Positions 42,084 to 50,253 of a stretch of DNA of 53,644 bases are shown piece by piece. Position 1 is the stretch's first letter. Every line of letters begins with the position of its first letter. Under the pieces are notes generated by a model, which was not told where the DNA came from, ran no database searches, and worked only from the letters and a program-made list of their open reading frames with translations. Source of the stretch: Actinacidiphila acidipaludis (GTDB lineage: Bacteria; Actinomycetota; Actinomycetes; Streptomycetales; Streptomycetaceae). Both the position numbers and the translations under genes were made by a program. The stretch is taken from assembly GCF_019890725.1 (NCBI RefSeq), contig NZ_JAINZZ010000055.1, positions 1 through 53,644 on the forward strand, written 5' to 3'.

Positions 42084-45012
42084 GGGCCCGACGGCGGAGC
42101 GCGGCCCGGCGGCAGGCGGCCCGCGGGTGCTCCCGGATGCCAGGAACGCGGTGTCCGTCGCCGATCTCACCGACCTCGCCGACGCCGGGGCCCTGGAGGT
42201 GCTGCGCCGGCTCGGCACCGGCCCGCGCGGGCTGACCGAGGCCGAGGCCGAGGAGCGTCTGGCGCTCCACGGCGAGAACACCGTGCCGGGGCAGCGTCCG
42301 GCGTCCTGGCCGCGTCGTTTCCTGGCCAGCGTGCGCGACCCGTTCACCGCGGTGCTGCTGTGCCTCGGTGTGGTGTCCGCGCTGGTCGCCTCCTGGGGTA
42401 CGGCGTGTGTGATCACCGTGCTGATACTGGTCAGTTGCGGGCTGCGGGTCCGCGCCGAGCACCGGGCGGACCGGTCGGCGGCGGGGCTGCGGCAGCTCGT
42501 CGCCGCGACCGCGACCGTCCAGCGCCGGGCCGCGGCGGGGTCCGCGCCGCGGCTGCGGGAGCTGCCCGTCGCCCTGCTGGTGCCGGGGGACGTGATCCGG
42601 CTCGGACCCGGCGACGTCGTCCCGGCGGACGTGCGGCTGCTGCGCGCCCGGCACCTCACGGTCCACCAGGCCGTGCTCACCGGGGAGTCCGCGGCCGCGA
42701 CGAAGGAAGCCACTCAGGTGCCGCTGACCCTGACGGGCGCCGGGGACTTCGAACGCCCCCATCTGTGCTTCCAGGGCAGCAGCGTGGGGTCGGGCAGCGG
42801 CACCGCGGTCGTCACCGCGACGGGACCGCACACCCGGTTCGCCCGCGCCCACCACGAGCGGGGAGCGCACGGCGGGCGGCGGGTGTCGGCGTTCGACCGC
42901 GCGGTGAACGGCATCTCGTGGATCCTCGTGCGGTTCATGCTGCTCATCCCGCCGCTGGTGCTGGCGGCCGACGCGGCCGTGCGCGGGCGGGGTCTGGCCA
43001 CGCTGCCGTTCGCGGTGGCCGTGGCGGTCGGGCTGACGCCGGAGATGCTGCCGGTGGTGGTGGCCACGGTGCTGGCCCGGCGGGCCGCGGTGCTGGCCCG
43101 CGACCACCGGGTCATCGTGCGGTGGCTGCCGGCGCTGCACAACCTCGGCGCGATGGACGTGCTGTGCACCGACAAGACGGGCACCCTCACCCTCGACCGT
43201 CCGGTCGTCGACGCCTGCCTCGATCCGGCGGGGCGGCCCGACGAGGAGGTGCTGCGCTGGGCGGCCGTCAACAGCCTGTGGACACTGCAGCTCGCGGACC
43301 TGCCGGTGGCCGACGCCCTGGACGAGGCGATCCTCGACGCCGCGGGCGGCCGCCCGGACCCGCCGGCGGGGCGGTCGGCCTCCGCGGCTCCGGCGGGCGG
43401 GGCCGCCGGGAGCGGGACGGTCGGCGTGCGGGCCGTGGCGGCCGGCGGCCGGGAGAACGGCTCCTGGGAGCAGCAGCGTTGGGAGATCGGCGGCTGGGAG
43501 GGGGTCGCGGCCCTGCCCTTCGACCCGGCCCGGCGCGTGTCCACCGCCGTCGTCCGCCGCCCCGGCCGCCGCGGCCGGCACACCCTGGTGGTCAAGGGCG
43601 CGGTGGAGGACGTCCTGGACCGGTGCACCCGGGTACGGGTCACGGGTGGGGGCGCGGGCGAGAGCGGCGGGACCCCGTCCGGCGGGGACGCATCATGTGC
43701 GGAGGCCGGCATGGGTTCGGGGGCCGCCGCGGGTCGGGCGGGCGGCCCCGGCGCCCCGGCCGCCGTGGACGGCACCCGTCCGCTCACCGCCGCCGAACGC
43801 GAACGGCTGTCGGCGATGGCCGCGGCCCGCGCCGAGGAGGGCCTGCGGCTGCTCGCGGTGGCCGTCGCCGAACGGCCCGCGCGGCTGGGCGGCTACCGGA
43901 CGGCGGACGAACAGGGCCTGGTCCTCGCCGGGTTCGTCGCCCTCCGCGACACCCTCGCCCCGACGGCGACGGCCGCGCTGTCCGGCCTCGCCGACCGCGG
44001 GATCACCGTGAAGGTCGTCACCGGCGACCACCCGGGGACCGCCGCGCGGGTCTGCCGCGACCTCGGCCTCGACCCCGGTGAGGTGGTCGGCGCCGGCCGC
44101 ATCGAAGCCCTGGACGACCCGGCGCTGGCCGAACTGGCGATGCGCACCACGGTGTTCGCCCGCTGCACGCCGGAGCACAAGGCCCGCATCGTGCGGGTGC
44201 TGCGGCAGGCGGGACACGTCACCGGTTTCCTCGGCGACGGCGTCAACGACCTGCCCGCGCTGCACGCCGCGGACGTCGGGATCTGTCCGGGCGACGCCGT
44301 GGACGTCACCCGGGACGCCGCCGACACCGTCCTGGCCGGCCGGGACCTGACCGCCATCGGCCACGCGGTGGCCGCGGGCCGGCACTGCACCGGCACCCTC
44401 GGCACGTACCTGCGGATCACGCTGTCGTCCAACTTCGGCAACGTCATCGCGATGCTCGCGGCCGGGCTGCTGCTGCCGTTCCTGCCGATGCTGCCCGCGC
44501 AGGTCCTGCTCCAGAACCTGTGTTTCGACGCGGCCCAACTCGCCTTCGCCGCCGACCGTCCCGCACCCGAGGCGCTGCGCCGGCCGGCCGTGCTGCGGCC
44601 CCCGGACTTCCTGCGTTTCGTCGCGGCGTTCGGCGTGCTCAACGCGGCCGCCGACTTGACGATCTTCGCGGTGCTCGTCGGCACCGTCCCCGCGGTTCAC
44701 CACAGCGGGGGTCAAGTCGCCTTTCACGCGGGGTGGTTCACCGAGAACCTGATCACGCAGGCCCTGGTGATGCTGCTGCTGCGCCCGGGACGCGGCCGGT
44801 CCCGCGGCACCCCCGCGGTCATCCGCGCCGCCGCCGCGGCGCTGGCCGCCACCGGCGTGCTGCTGCCGCTCTCGCCGCTCGCCCCGGCGCTGGGCATGAC
44901 GGCGCTGCCGTCGGCCTACTACCTCCTGCTGGGCGCGGTGCTCGCCCTCTACGCGGCCACCCTCCATCTGACCGTCCGGCCGCAGGTCCGGCGCCCGGCC
45001 CGTCCGGCGTAG
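42067..45012 (+). CDS. MgtA-like P-type ATPase
   Basis: A 981-residue P-type cation pump. Features in order: N-terminal helical part and GLTEAEAEERLALHGEN (cation ATPase N), TGES actuator loop, GLTPEMLP in helix M4, Asp369 in LCTDKTGTLTLD, nucleotide domain, GDGVNDLPAL hinge and six C-terminal helices. GLTPEMLP and NLGAMDVLCTDKTGT are close to Mg2+-importing MgtA. Two low-complexity Gly/Ala/Arg-rich insertions (about 435-480 and 525-575) enlarge the nucleotide domain. It starts inside the ArsR gene. The transported ion may be Mg2+ or another divalent metal. Confidence 0.93.
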   Translation: MAWAPEGPTAERGPAAGGPRVLPDARNAVSVADLTDLADAGALEVLRRLGTGPRGLTEAEAEERLALHGENTVPGQRPASWPRRFLASVRDPFTAVLLCLGVVSALVASWGTACVITVLILVSCGLRVRAEHRADRSAAGLRQLVAATATVQRRAAAGSAPRLRELPVALLVPGDVIRLGPGDVVPADVRLLRARHLTVHQAVLTGESAAATKEATQVPLTLTGAGDFERPHLCFQGSSVGSGSGTAVVTATGPHTRFARAHHERGAHGGRRVSAFDRAVNGISWILVRFMLLIPPLVLAADAAVRGRGLATLPFAVAVAVGLTPEMLPVVVATVLARRAAVLARDHRVIVRWLPALHNLGAMDVLCTDKTGTLTLDRPVVDACLDPAGRPDEEVLRWAAVNSLWTLQLADLPVADALDEAILDAAGGRPDPPAGRSASAAPAGGAAGSGTVGVRAVAAGGRENGSWEQQRWEIGGWEGVAALPFDPARRVSTAVVRRPGRRGRHTLVVKGAVEDVLDRCTRVRVTGGGAGESGGTPSGGDASCAEAGMGSGAAAGRAGGPGAPAAVDGTRPLTAAERERLSAMAAARAEEGLRLLAVAVAERPARLGGYRTADEQGLVLAGFVALRDTLAPTATAALSGLADRGITVKVVTGDHPGTAARVCRDLGLDPGEVVGAGRIEALDDPALAELAMRTTVFARCTPEHKARIVRVLRQAGHVTGFLGDGVNDLPALHAADVGICPGDAVDVTRDAADTVLAGRDLTAIGHAVAAGRHCTGTLGTYLRITLSSNFGNVIAMLAAGLLLPFLPMLPAQVLLQNLCFDAAQLAFAADRPAPEALRRPAVLRPPDFLRFVAAFGVLNAAADLTIFAVLVGTVPAVHHSGGQVAFHAGWFTENLITQALVMLLLRPGRGRSRGTPAVIRAAAAALAATGVLLPLSPLAPALGMTALPSAYYLLLGAVLALYAATLHLTVRPQVRRPARPA

Positions 45013-45081
45013 GACGGGCGTGGCACCCGGCCCGGCCCGGTGTAACAGCGGGCCTGGTCCCGGCATCGGCGGGGAAGCGGG

Positions 45082-45588
45082 TCAGCGCGGCGGGGCGCCG
45101 TCGTCGTGGGACGCCTGCCGCTCGGCGGCCTGGTGCTCGACGACCCGGCGCAGCATCGCGGCGAACTGCTCGCGCTCGGCGGGGGACAGGGGAGCGAGCA
45201 GGGCGTCCTGGGCGGAGTCGACGAGTTTGTCGAGCCGCCGCAGATGGCGCCGGCCCTGGGCGGTGAGGGTGATGACGTTGCGGCGGCGGTCGGCGGGGTC
45301 GGGGGTGCGCTCGACGTGGCCCTGTTCGGCGAGTTCGTTGATGACGGCCACCAGGTCGCTGCGGTGGACGGCGGTCCGCGTGCTGAGCGAGGACTGGCTC
45401 GCCGGGCCGCCTTCGTGCAGCGCCACCAGCACGCCGTAGTGCCACTTGCGGGCGTCCGCGCCGGCCAGGGCCGCGCCCACCAGCCGGTCGGCGTGGCCGG
45501 ACGCGCGGCCCAGCAGCCGGCTGGGCAGTCCGCGCAGCCGTTCCGGCGCCGCCCGGTCGTCCCAGATGCCGTCCATCGCCTCGTTCAT
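45082..45588 (-). CDS. MarR-family transcriptional regulator
   Basis: A 168-residue dimeric winged-helix regulator with KWHYGVLVALHEGGPASQSSLSTRTAVHRSDLVAVINELAEQGHVERTPDPADRRRNVITLTAQGRRHLRRLDKLVDSAQDALLAPLSPAEREQFAAMLRRVV. The HTH, wing (DPADRRR-x-V-I-T-L-T) and dimer helix are all in place. The ATG at 45588 has AGGA at suitable distance; MPAMNEA nine bases upstream is an alternative. It is divergent from the dehalogenase, with a GTTAG dyad 22 bases before its start. MarR proteins often sense aromatic or oxidising compounds. Confidence 0.92.
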   Translation of the reverse strand: MNEAMDGIWDDRAAPERLRGLPSRLLGRASGHADRLVGAALAGADARKWHYGVLVALHEGGPASQSSLSTRTAVHRSDLVAVINELAEQGHVERTPDPADRRRNVITLTAQGRRHLRRLDKLVDSAQDALLAPLSPAEREQFAAMLRRVVEHQAAERQASHDDGAPPR

Positions 45589-45609
45589 GGCGGGCATCCT
45601 ACCCGGTTG

Positions 45610-45626
45610 CGTTAGGCGGACTAACG
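45610..45626. promoter_or_regulatory. MarR-type inverted repeat
   Basis: CGTTAG-N5-CTAACG is a perfect 17-bp dyad between the divergent genes. A second CGTTAG half-site is at 45651. It probably controls both transcription units. Confidence 0.6.
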
Positions 45627-45700
45627 ACGTAGATTCGTGAGTGGCATAAACGTTAGTACGATAAATGTTCATTGACCCAACGAACTGGCGAGGAGCCGTC

Positions 45701-46582
45701 ATGCCGACCGTCGACGTACTGGACTCGACCCTGCACTACCTGGACAGCGGAAGCGGGACGCCCGTGGTGCTGCTGCACGGGAACCCCGCGTCCTCCCATG
45801 TGTGGCGCGACGTGATGCCCGGCCTCGGCGGCGGGCGGCTGCTCGCGCCCGACCTGATCGGCATGGGCCGCTCGGGCAAGCCGGCCCTCGACTACTCCTT
45901 CGCCGACCACGCCCGCTACCTCGACGCCTGGTTCGACGCCCTCGGCCTCGACCGGGTGATCCTCGTCGGCCACGACTGGGGCGGCGCCCTGGCCTTCGAC
46001 TGGGCCAGGCGTCACCCGGACCGCGTGCTCGGCGTCGCGTTCCTGGAGACCGTCGTCAAGTCCGTGACGTGGGAGGAGCTGTCCCCCCAGGCCCGGCAGC
46101 GCTCCCGGACGGTGCTCGGGCCGGAGGCCGAGGAGACGCTGATGGGCGCGGACACGCTGGTCCGGATGGCCTTCACCGGCGGCGGGGTGCTCACGCCGGT
46201 AGGCGACGAGGACCTCGCCGCCTACCTCGCGCCCTACCCCGACCGGGAGAGCCGCCGTCCGCTGCTGGCCTGGGCGCGGCAACTGCCCATCGGCGGCGAG
46301 CCGCCCGAGGTCGTCGCGCGGATCGAGGAGTACGACGCGTGGCTGGCGGCGAGCACGGAGGTGCCCAAGCTGCTGATGACGTTCGAGGGCGCGGGCTCAC
46401 TGCTCATCGACGAGCGGATGACCGCCTGGTGCCGGGAGCACATCGCCGCCCTCGAGATCGTGCACTGCGGCCCGGCCGGGCACCACGCCCCGGAGGACCG
46501 TCCGGCCGAGATCGCCGCCGCCGTCTCCGCCTGGGCGGACCGCCACGGGCTGCGCGACGAGGTCCTCCGGAACGCGCGGTAG
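45701..46582 (+). CDS. Haloalkane dehalogenase, DhaA/LinB type (HLD-II)
   Basis: A 293-residue alpha/beta hydrolase. Asp92 in VGHDWGG is the nucleophile, Asn28 (HGNPASS) and Trp93 fit the halide-stabilising pair, Glu116 (AFLETVV) is the catalytic acid and His261 (AGHHAPED) the base, the residue set of HLD-II. It should cleave carbon-halogen bonds of haloalkanes by forming an ester and releasing halide. ATG at 45701 has GAGGAG upstream; an in-frame ATG at 45665 would overlap the promoter. The divergent MarR gene is the likely regulator. Confidence 0.9.
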   Translation: MPTVDVLDSTLHYLDSGSGTPVVLLHGNPASSHVWRDVMPGLGGGRLLAPDLIGMGRSGKPALDYSFADHARYLDAWFDALGLDRVILVGHDWGGALAFDWARRHPDRVLGVAFLETVVKSVTWEELSPQARQRSRTVLGPEAEETLMGADTLVRMAFTGGGVLTPVGDEDLAAYLAPYPDRESRRPLLAWARQLPIGGEPPEVVARIEEYDAWLAASTEVPKLLMTFEGAGSLLIDERMTAWCREHIAALEIVHCGPAGHHAPEDRPAEIAAAVSAWADRHGLRDEVLRNAR

Positions 46583-46590
46583 CCGGCGCC

Positions 46591-46983
46591 TCAGGTTCCG
46601 GTCCGGGTGCCGGTGGGGGAGACGTCCGCCCGGGAGTCCGCCGGACGGTCCTGCCCGGACCCGGACCCGGCTTGCGACTCGGACCCGGCCTGCGACTCGG
46701 CGCCGTCCTCCCCCTCGGGCGGCGGTGGCAGGTCCGGGGGGCTGGTGACCGCGACCGGGGCCGCCACCGCGGGAGGGCTCTCCGCCGGTGGGGCGATGCC
46801 GTCGCGCCACGGGATCTCGGGCGTCGAGGTGGCCGCGTCCCGGGTGTCCGCGTCCTCCCGCAGCTGCTCGTCCTCGGGGTGGTGCAGCGTGCCGTCGCGC
46901 TGCTGCCGGGACTGCCGGGTCAGGATCCACACGAAGAACACGCACGTCACGGCGATCGCGACGATGGTGAGCCAGGTGTTCAT
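46591..46983 (-). CDS. Small single-pass membrane protein with acidic tail
   Basis: A 130-residue protein: MNTWLTIVAIAVTCVFFVWILTRQSRQQ is an N-terminal signal-anchor helix. The rest is a disordered, acidic Pro/Ser/Asp-rich cytosolic tail. GGAGG lies seven bases before the ATG. It is convergent with the dehalogenase gene (8-base gap). The function is unknown. Confidence 0.7.
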   Translation of the reverse strand: MNTWLTIVAIAVTCVFFVWILTRQSRQQRDGTLHHPEDEQLREDADTRDAATSTPEIPWRDGIAPPAESPPAVAAPVAVTSPPDLPPPPEGEDGAESQAGSESQAGSGSGQDRPADSRADVSPTGTRTGT

Positions 46984-47325
46984 GGCACGACCTCCAGGCC
47001 CCCGGCGCACTGCGCCGGGTCTCCTCCGCCTGACCGCGGGAGACACCGGCCGCACCGCCGGGAAGGCCGTCATACGCTCGGCCCCCGGTTCTTCCACCGT
47101 ACTCCGCGGCCGACCCACCGGCGCGGCGCGCGCACCCCCGACCAGGAGGCCCGTCCGGCTCGGACCAGGACGCCGCCCCGGCCCTTGGCGCGGCCCTGCT
47201 CAGGCCCCCGATCAGGCCCCTGACCAGGACACGCGTCCGCCGCTGCGGGAGGATGGGCCCGACCGGCGGGGTGGACGCGGCGGAGGAACACGACGAAAGG
47301 CGCGGCCCATGGACGTACGGCGGCG
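46984..47325. other. Divergent region without a gene
   Basis: 342 bases between the small membrane protein and uvrA. I see no gene. The middle part is GC-rich, with repeated CAGGCCCC-type stretches (about 47205-47225) and near-palindromes. Confidence 0.4.
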
Positions 47326-50016
47326 ATGAGCGAGCCCCCCGGCGCCGCGGGGCGCCCTCCCGCTGAACCCGCCCCCGCTCCCGAGGCCGCCGACCCCTTC
47401 GTGCGGGTGCGCGGGGCCCGGGAGCACAACCTGCGCCGGGTCGACCTCGACATCCCGCGCAACACCCTCGCCGTCTTCACCGGGGTCTCCGGCTCGGGCA
47501 AGTCGTCGCTGGCCTTCGGCACGCTGTACGCCGAGGCGCAGCGCCGCTACTTCGAGTCGGTCGCGCCGTACGCCCGGCGGCTGATCCACCAGATCGGCGC
47601 GCCGAAGGTCGACGGGATCACCGGGCTGCCGCCCGCGGTGGCGCTGCAGCAGCGCCGCGGCACCCCCGGGTCGCGGTCGACCGTCGGCACGGTCACCACC
47701 CTGTCGAACCTGTTGCGGATGCTCTACTCGCGGGCCGGCGACTATCCGCCGGGCACGGCCGAACGGCTGGACTCGGACGCGTTCTCCGCCAACACCGCGG
47801 TCGGCGCCTGCCCGGAGTGCCACGGCCTGGGCCGGGTGCACCGGGTCACCGAGGCCTCGCTGGTGCCCGACCCGTCGCTGAGCATCCGCGACCACGCGAT
47901 CGCCGCCTGGCCCGGCGCCTGGCAGGGCAAGAACTTCCGCGACGTCGTCCAGGCCCTCGGCTACGACATCGACCGGCCCTGGCGGGAACTGCCGCAGGCG
48001 GACCGGGACTTCATCCTCTTCTCCGACGAGCAGCCCGTGGTGACCGTGCACCCGGTGCGCGAGGCCGGGCGCATCCAGCGGCCGTACCAGGGCACGTTCA
48101 GCAGTGCGCGGCGGTACGTGCTGCGGGCGTTCTCCGAGTCGAAGAGCGCGGCCACCCGGCGGCGCGTGCTGCGGCACCTGGAGAGCGCCACCTGCCCGGT
48201 GTGCGAGGGACGGCGGCTGCGGCCGGAGGCGCTGGCGGTCACCTTCGCCGGCCACGGCATCGCGGATCTGACCCGGCGTCCGCTGGCCGACCTGCCGGGC
48301 ATCCTGGCCCCGGCCGCGCGCACCGGCGGCGCCGGTGACGGGAGCGGTGCCGGGAGCGGTGACGCGGGCGGCGGCGGCCGTGAGGGGACCGACGAGGCCG
48401 CCGCGGCGCTCGTCGAGGACCTGGTCGCCCGCATCGAGGTGCTCGTCGGTCTCGGACTCGGCTACCTCAGCATGGACCGCACCGCCCCGACCCTGTCCCC
48501 CGGGGAACTGCAGCGGCTGCGGCTCGCCACCCAGTTGCGGGCCGGGCTGTTCGGCGTCGTGTACGTGCTCGACGAACCGTCCGCCGGGCTGCACCCCGCC
48601 GACACCGAGCCGCTGCTCGACGTCCTGGACCGGCTGCGGGCCGAGGGCAACTCGCTGTTCGTGGTCGAGCACGACCTGGACGTGGTGCGGCGGGCCGGCT
48701 GGGTGGTCGACGTCGGTCCCGGCGCGGGCCGGTACGGCGGGCAGGTCCTCTACAGCGGGCCCGTCCCCGGGCTGCGGCAGGCCGCGGAGTCGGCCACCGG
48801 CAAGTACCTGTTCGGCGAGGACTCGCGGCCGCGGCCGCCCCGCACACCGCGCGAACCCGCCGGATGGCTGCGGCTGCGCGGGGTCACCCGGCACAACCTC
48901 CGCGACCTGGCCGTGGACCTGCCGCTCGGCGTGGTCACCGCGGTCACCGGCGTGTCCGGATCGGGGAAGTCGACCCTCGTCGACGAGGTCGCCCGCGCGG
49001 TGGCCGCGGGACTGCACCCCGATCCCGACTCCGACTCCGGCGCCGTGACCGAGGCCGCGGACGGCATGGAGGCCGAAGAGCCCGACGAGGCGGCGGAGTT
49101 CGGCGACGAGCGGACGCCGGGTCCGGCGGCCGCGATCGACGTCGAGGGCCTGGACGCGGTGGACCGGCTGGTCCGGGTCGACCAGAAGCCCATCGGGCGC
49201 ACCCCGCGGTCCAACCTGGCCACGTACACCGGCCTGTTCGACGCCGTGCGGACCGCCTTCGCCGCCACCCCGGAGGCCCGGGCGCGCCGCTACACCCCCG
49301 GCCGGTTCTCGTTCAACGTCGCCGCGGGGCGCTGCCCGACCTGCCAGGGCGAGGGGTTCGTGGCCGTCGAACTCCTCTTCCTGCCGGGCACCTACGCGCC
49401 CTGCCCGACCTGTCACGGCGCCCGCTACAACCCGGAGACGCTGCAGATCACCTACCGGGACCGGACCATCGCCGACGTGCTGGCGATGTCGGTGGACGAG
49501 GCCGCCGGGTTCTTCGCCGACCTGCCCGCCGCGGCCCGCAGCCTCACCACGCTGCAGGACGTGGGCCTGGGCTACCTCTCCCTCGGCCAGCCCGCCACCG
49601 AGCTGTCCGGCGGCGAGGCGCAGCGCATCAAGCTCGCCGCGGAACTCCAGCGCGCCCGCCGCGGCCGCACCCTCTACCTGCTGGACGAGCCGACCACCGG
49701 GCTGCACCCGGCCGACGTCACCCTGCTCATGAGCCAGGTGCAGGGCCTGGCGGACGCCGGGAACTCCGTCGTCCTGGTCGAGCACGACATGTCCGTGGTG
49801 GCCGCCGCCGACTGGGTGCTGGACCTGGGTCCTGGCGCGGGCGATGCGGGCGGCCGGGTGGTGGCCGCCGGGCCCCCGCTCACCCTCGTCCGCGACCCGG
49901 TCGGCCGGACCGCGCCCTACCTGGCCCGCCATCTGGGCGACGCCGCCCTTCCGGGCGGCACCCGCCACCCGACCGGGGACTCAGCCGACCTCGGAGGTGG
50001 GAGTGGCGGCGGCTGA
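47326..50016 (+). CDS. Class II UvrA-like excinuclease ATPase
   Basis: An 896-residue UvrA paralogue. Two ABC modules: Walker A GVSGSGKSSL (about 55) and GVSGSGKSTL (about 543), LSGGEAQRIKLA signature in the second and SPGELQRLRLA in the first, Walker B YLLDEPTTGLHPAD and YVLDEPSAGLHPAD. Zinc modules: CPECHG, CPVCEG, CPTCQG and CPTCHG. The UvrB-binding region of class I UvrA is not apparent, matching the shorter class II group linked to drug resistance or DNA damage tolerance. A Gly-rich linker (about 329-352) is extra. The start ATG is chosen for length; the N-terminal Pro-rich 25 residues are doubtful. Confidence 0.92.
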   Translation: MSEPPGAAGRPPAEPAPAPEAADPFVRVRGAREHNLRRVDLDIPRNTLAVFTGVSGSGKSSLAFGTLYAEAQRRYFESVAPYARRLIHQIGAPKVDGITGLPPAVALQQRRGTPGSRSTVGTVTTLSNLLRMLYSRAGDYPPGTAERLDSDAFSANTAVGACPECHGLGRVHRVTEASLVPDPSLSIRDHAIAAWPGAWQGKNFRDVVQALGYDIDRPWRELPQADRDFILFSDEQPVVTVHPVREAGRIQRPYQGTFSSARRYVLRAFSESKSAATRRRVLRHLESATCPVCEGRRLRPEALAVTFAGHGIADLTRRPLADLPGILAPAARTGGAGDGSGAGSGDAGGGGREGTDEAAAALVEDLVARIEVLVGLGLGYLSMDRTAPTLSPGELQRLRLATQLRAGLFGVVYVLDEPSAGLHPADTEPLLDVLDRLRAEGNSLFVVEHDLDVVRRAGWVVDVGPGAGRYGGQVLYSGPVPGLRQAAESATGKYLFGEDSRPRPPRTPREPAGWLRLRGVTRHNLRDLAVDLPLGVVTAVTGVSGSGKSTLVDEVARAVAAGLHPDPDSDSGAVTEAADGMEAEEPDEAAEFGDERTPGPAAAIDVEGLDAVDRLVRVDQKPIGRTPRSNLATYTGLFDAVRTAFAATPEARARRYTPGRFSFNVAAGRCPTCQGEGFVAVELLFLPGTYAPCPTCHGARYNPETLQITYRDRTIADVLAMSVDEAAGFFADLPAAARSLTTLQDVGLGYLSLGQPATELSGGEAQRIKLAAELQRARRGRTLYLLDEPTTGLHPADVTLLMSQVQGLADAGNSVVLVEHDMSVVAAADWVLDLGPGAGDAGGRVVAAGPPLTLVRDPVGRTAPYLARHLGDAALPGGTRHPTGDSADLGGGSGGG

Positions 50017-50253
50017 CGGGACCAGAGTCGCGGCGGGTGTCGCGGCCGGTGCGGTGGCCGGCGCCCGACTGGGCGGCATCGGCGGCGCGGTCAGCAGCAC
50101 CCGTCCGTAGGCGCCCATCGCGACGCCGGTGACGAGCAGGATCACCAGCCAGCGCAGGTGCAGGCGGGCGGGCAGGCTCAGCGTCCAGGCGAGCAGCCCG
50201 CCGGACGGTGCCCGCCGGGAACGGCGGCCACGGGGACCGGCGCCTCGGCTCAA
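49981..50253 (-). CDS. Small membrane protein, third gene of the redox operon
   Basis: A 90-residue protein with an Arg-rich N-terminus and one membrane helix (LRWLVILLVTGVAMGAYGRVLL, about 32-54), then an Ala/Pro/Thr-rich tail. The TTG start at 50253 overlaps the flavoprotein stop as TTGA, and GGAGG lies five bases before it. Its last 36 bases overlap the 3' end of the uvrA gene on the other strand. It may be a small subunit of the membrane complex. Confidence 0.6.
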   Translation of the reverse strand: MSRGAGPRGRRSRRAPSGGLLAWTLSLPARLHLRWLVILLVTGVAMGAYGRVLLTAPPMPPSRAPATAPAATPAATLVPSAAATPTSEVG

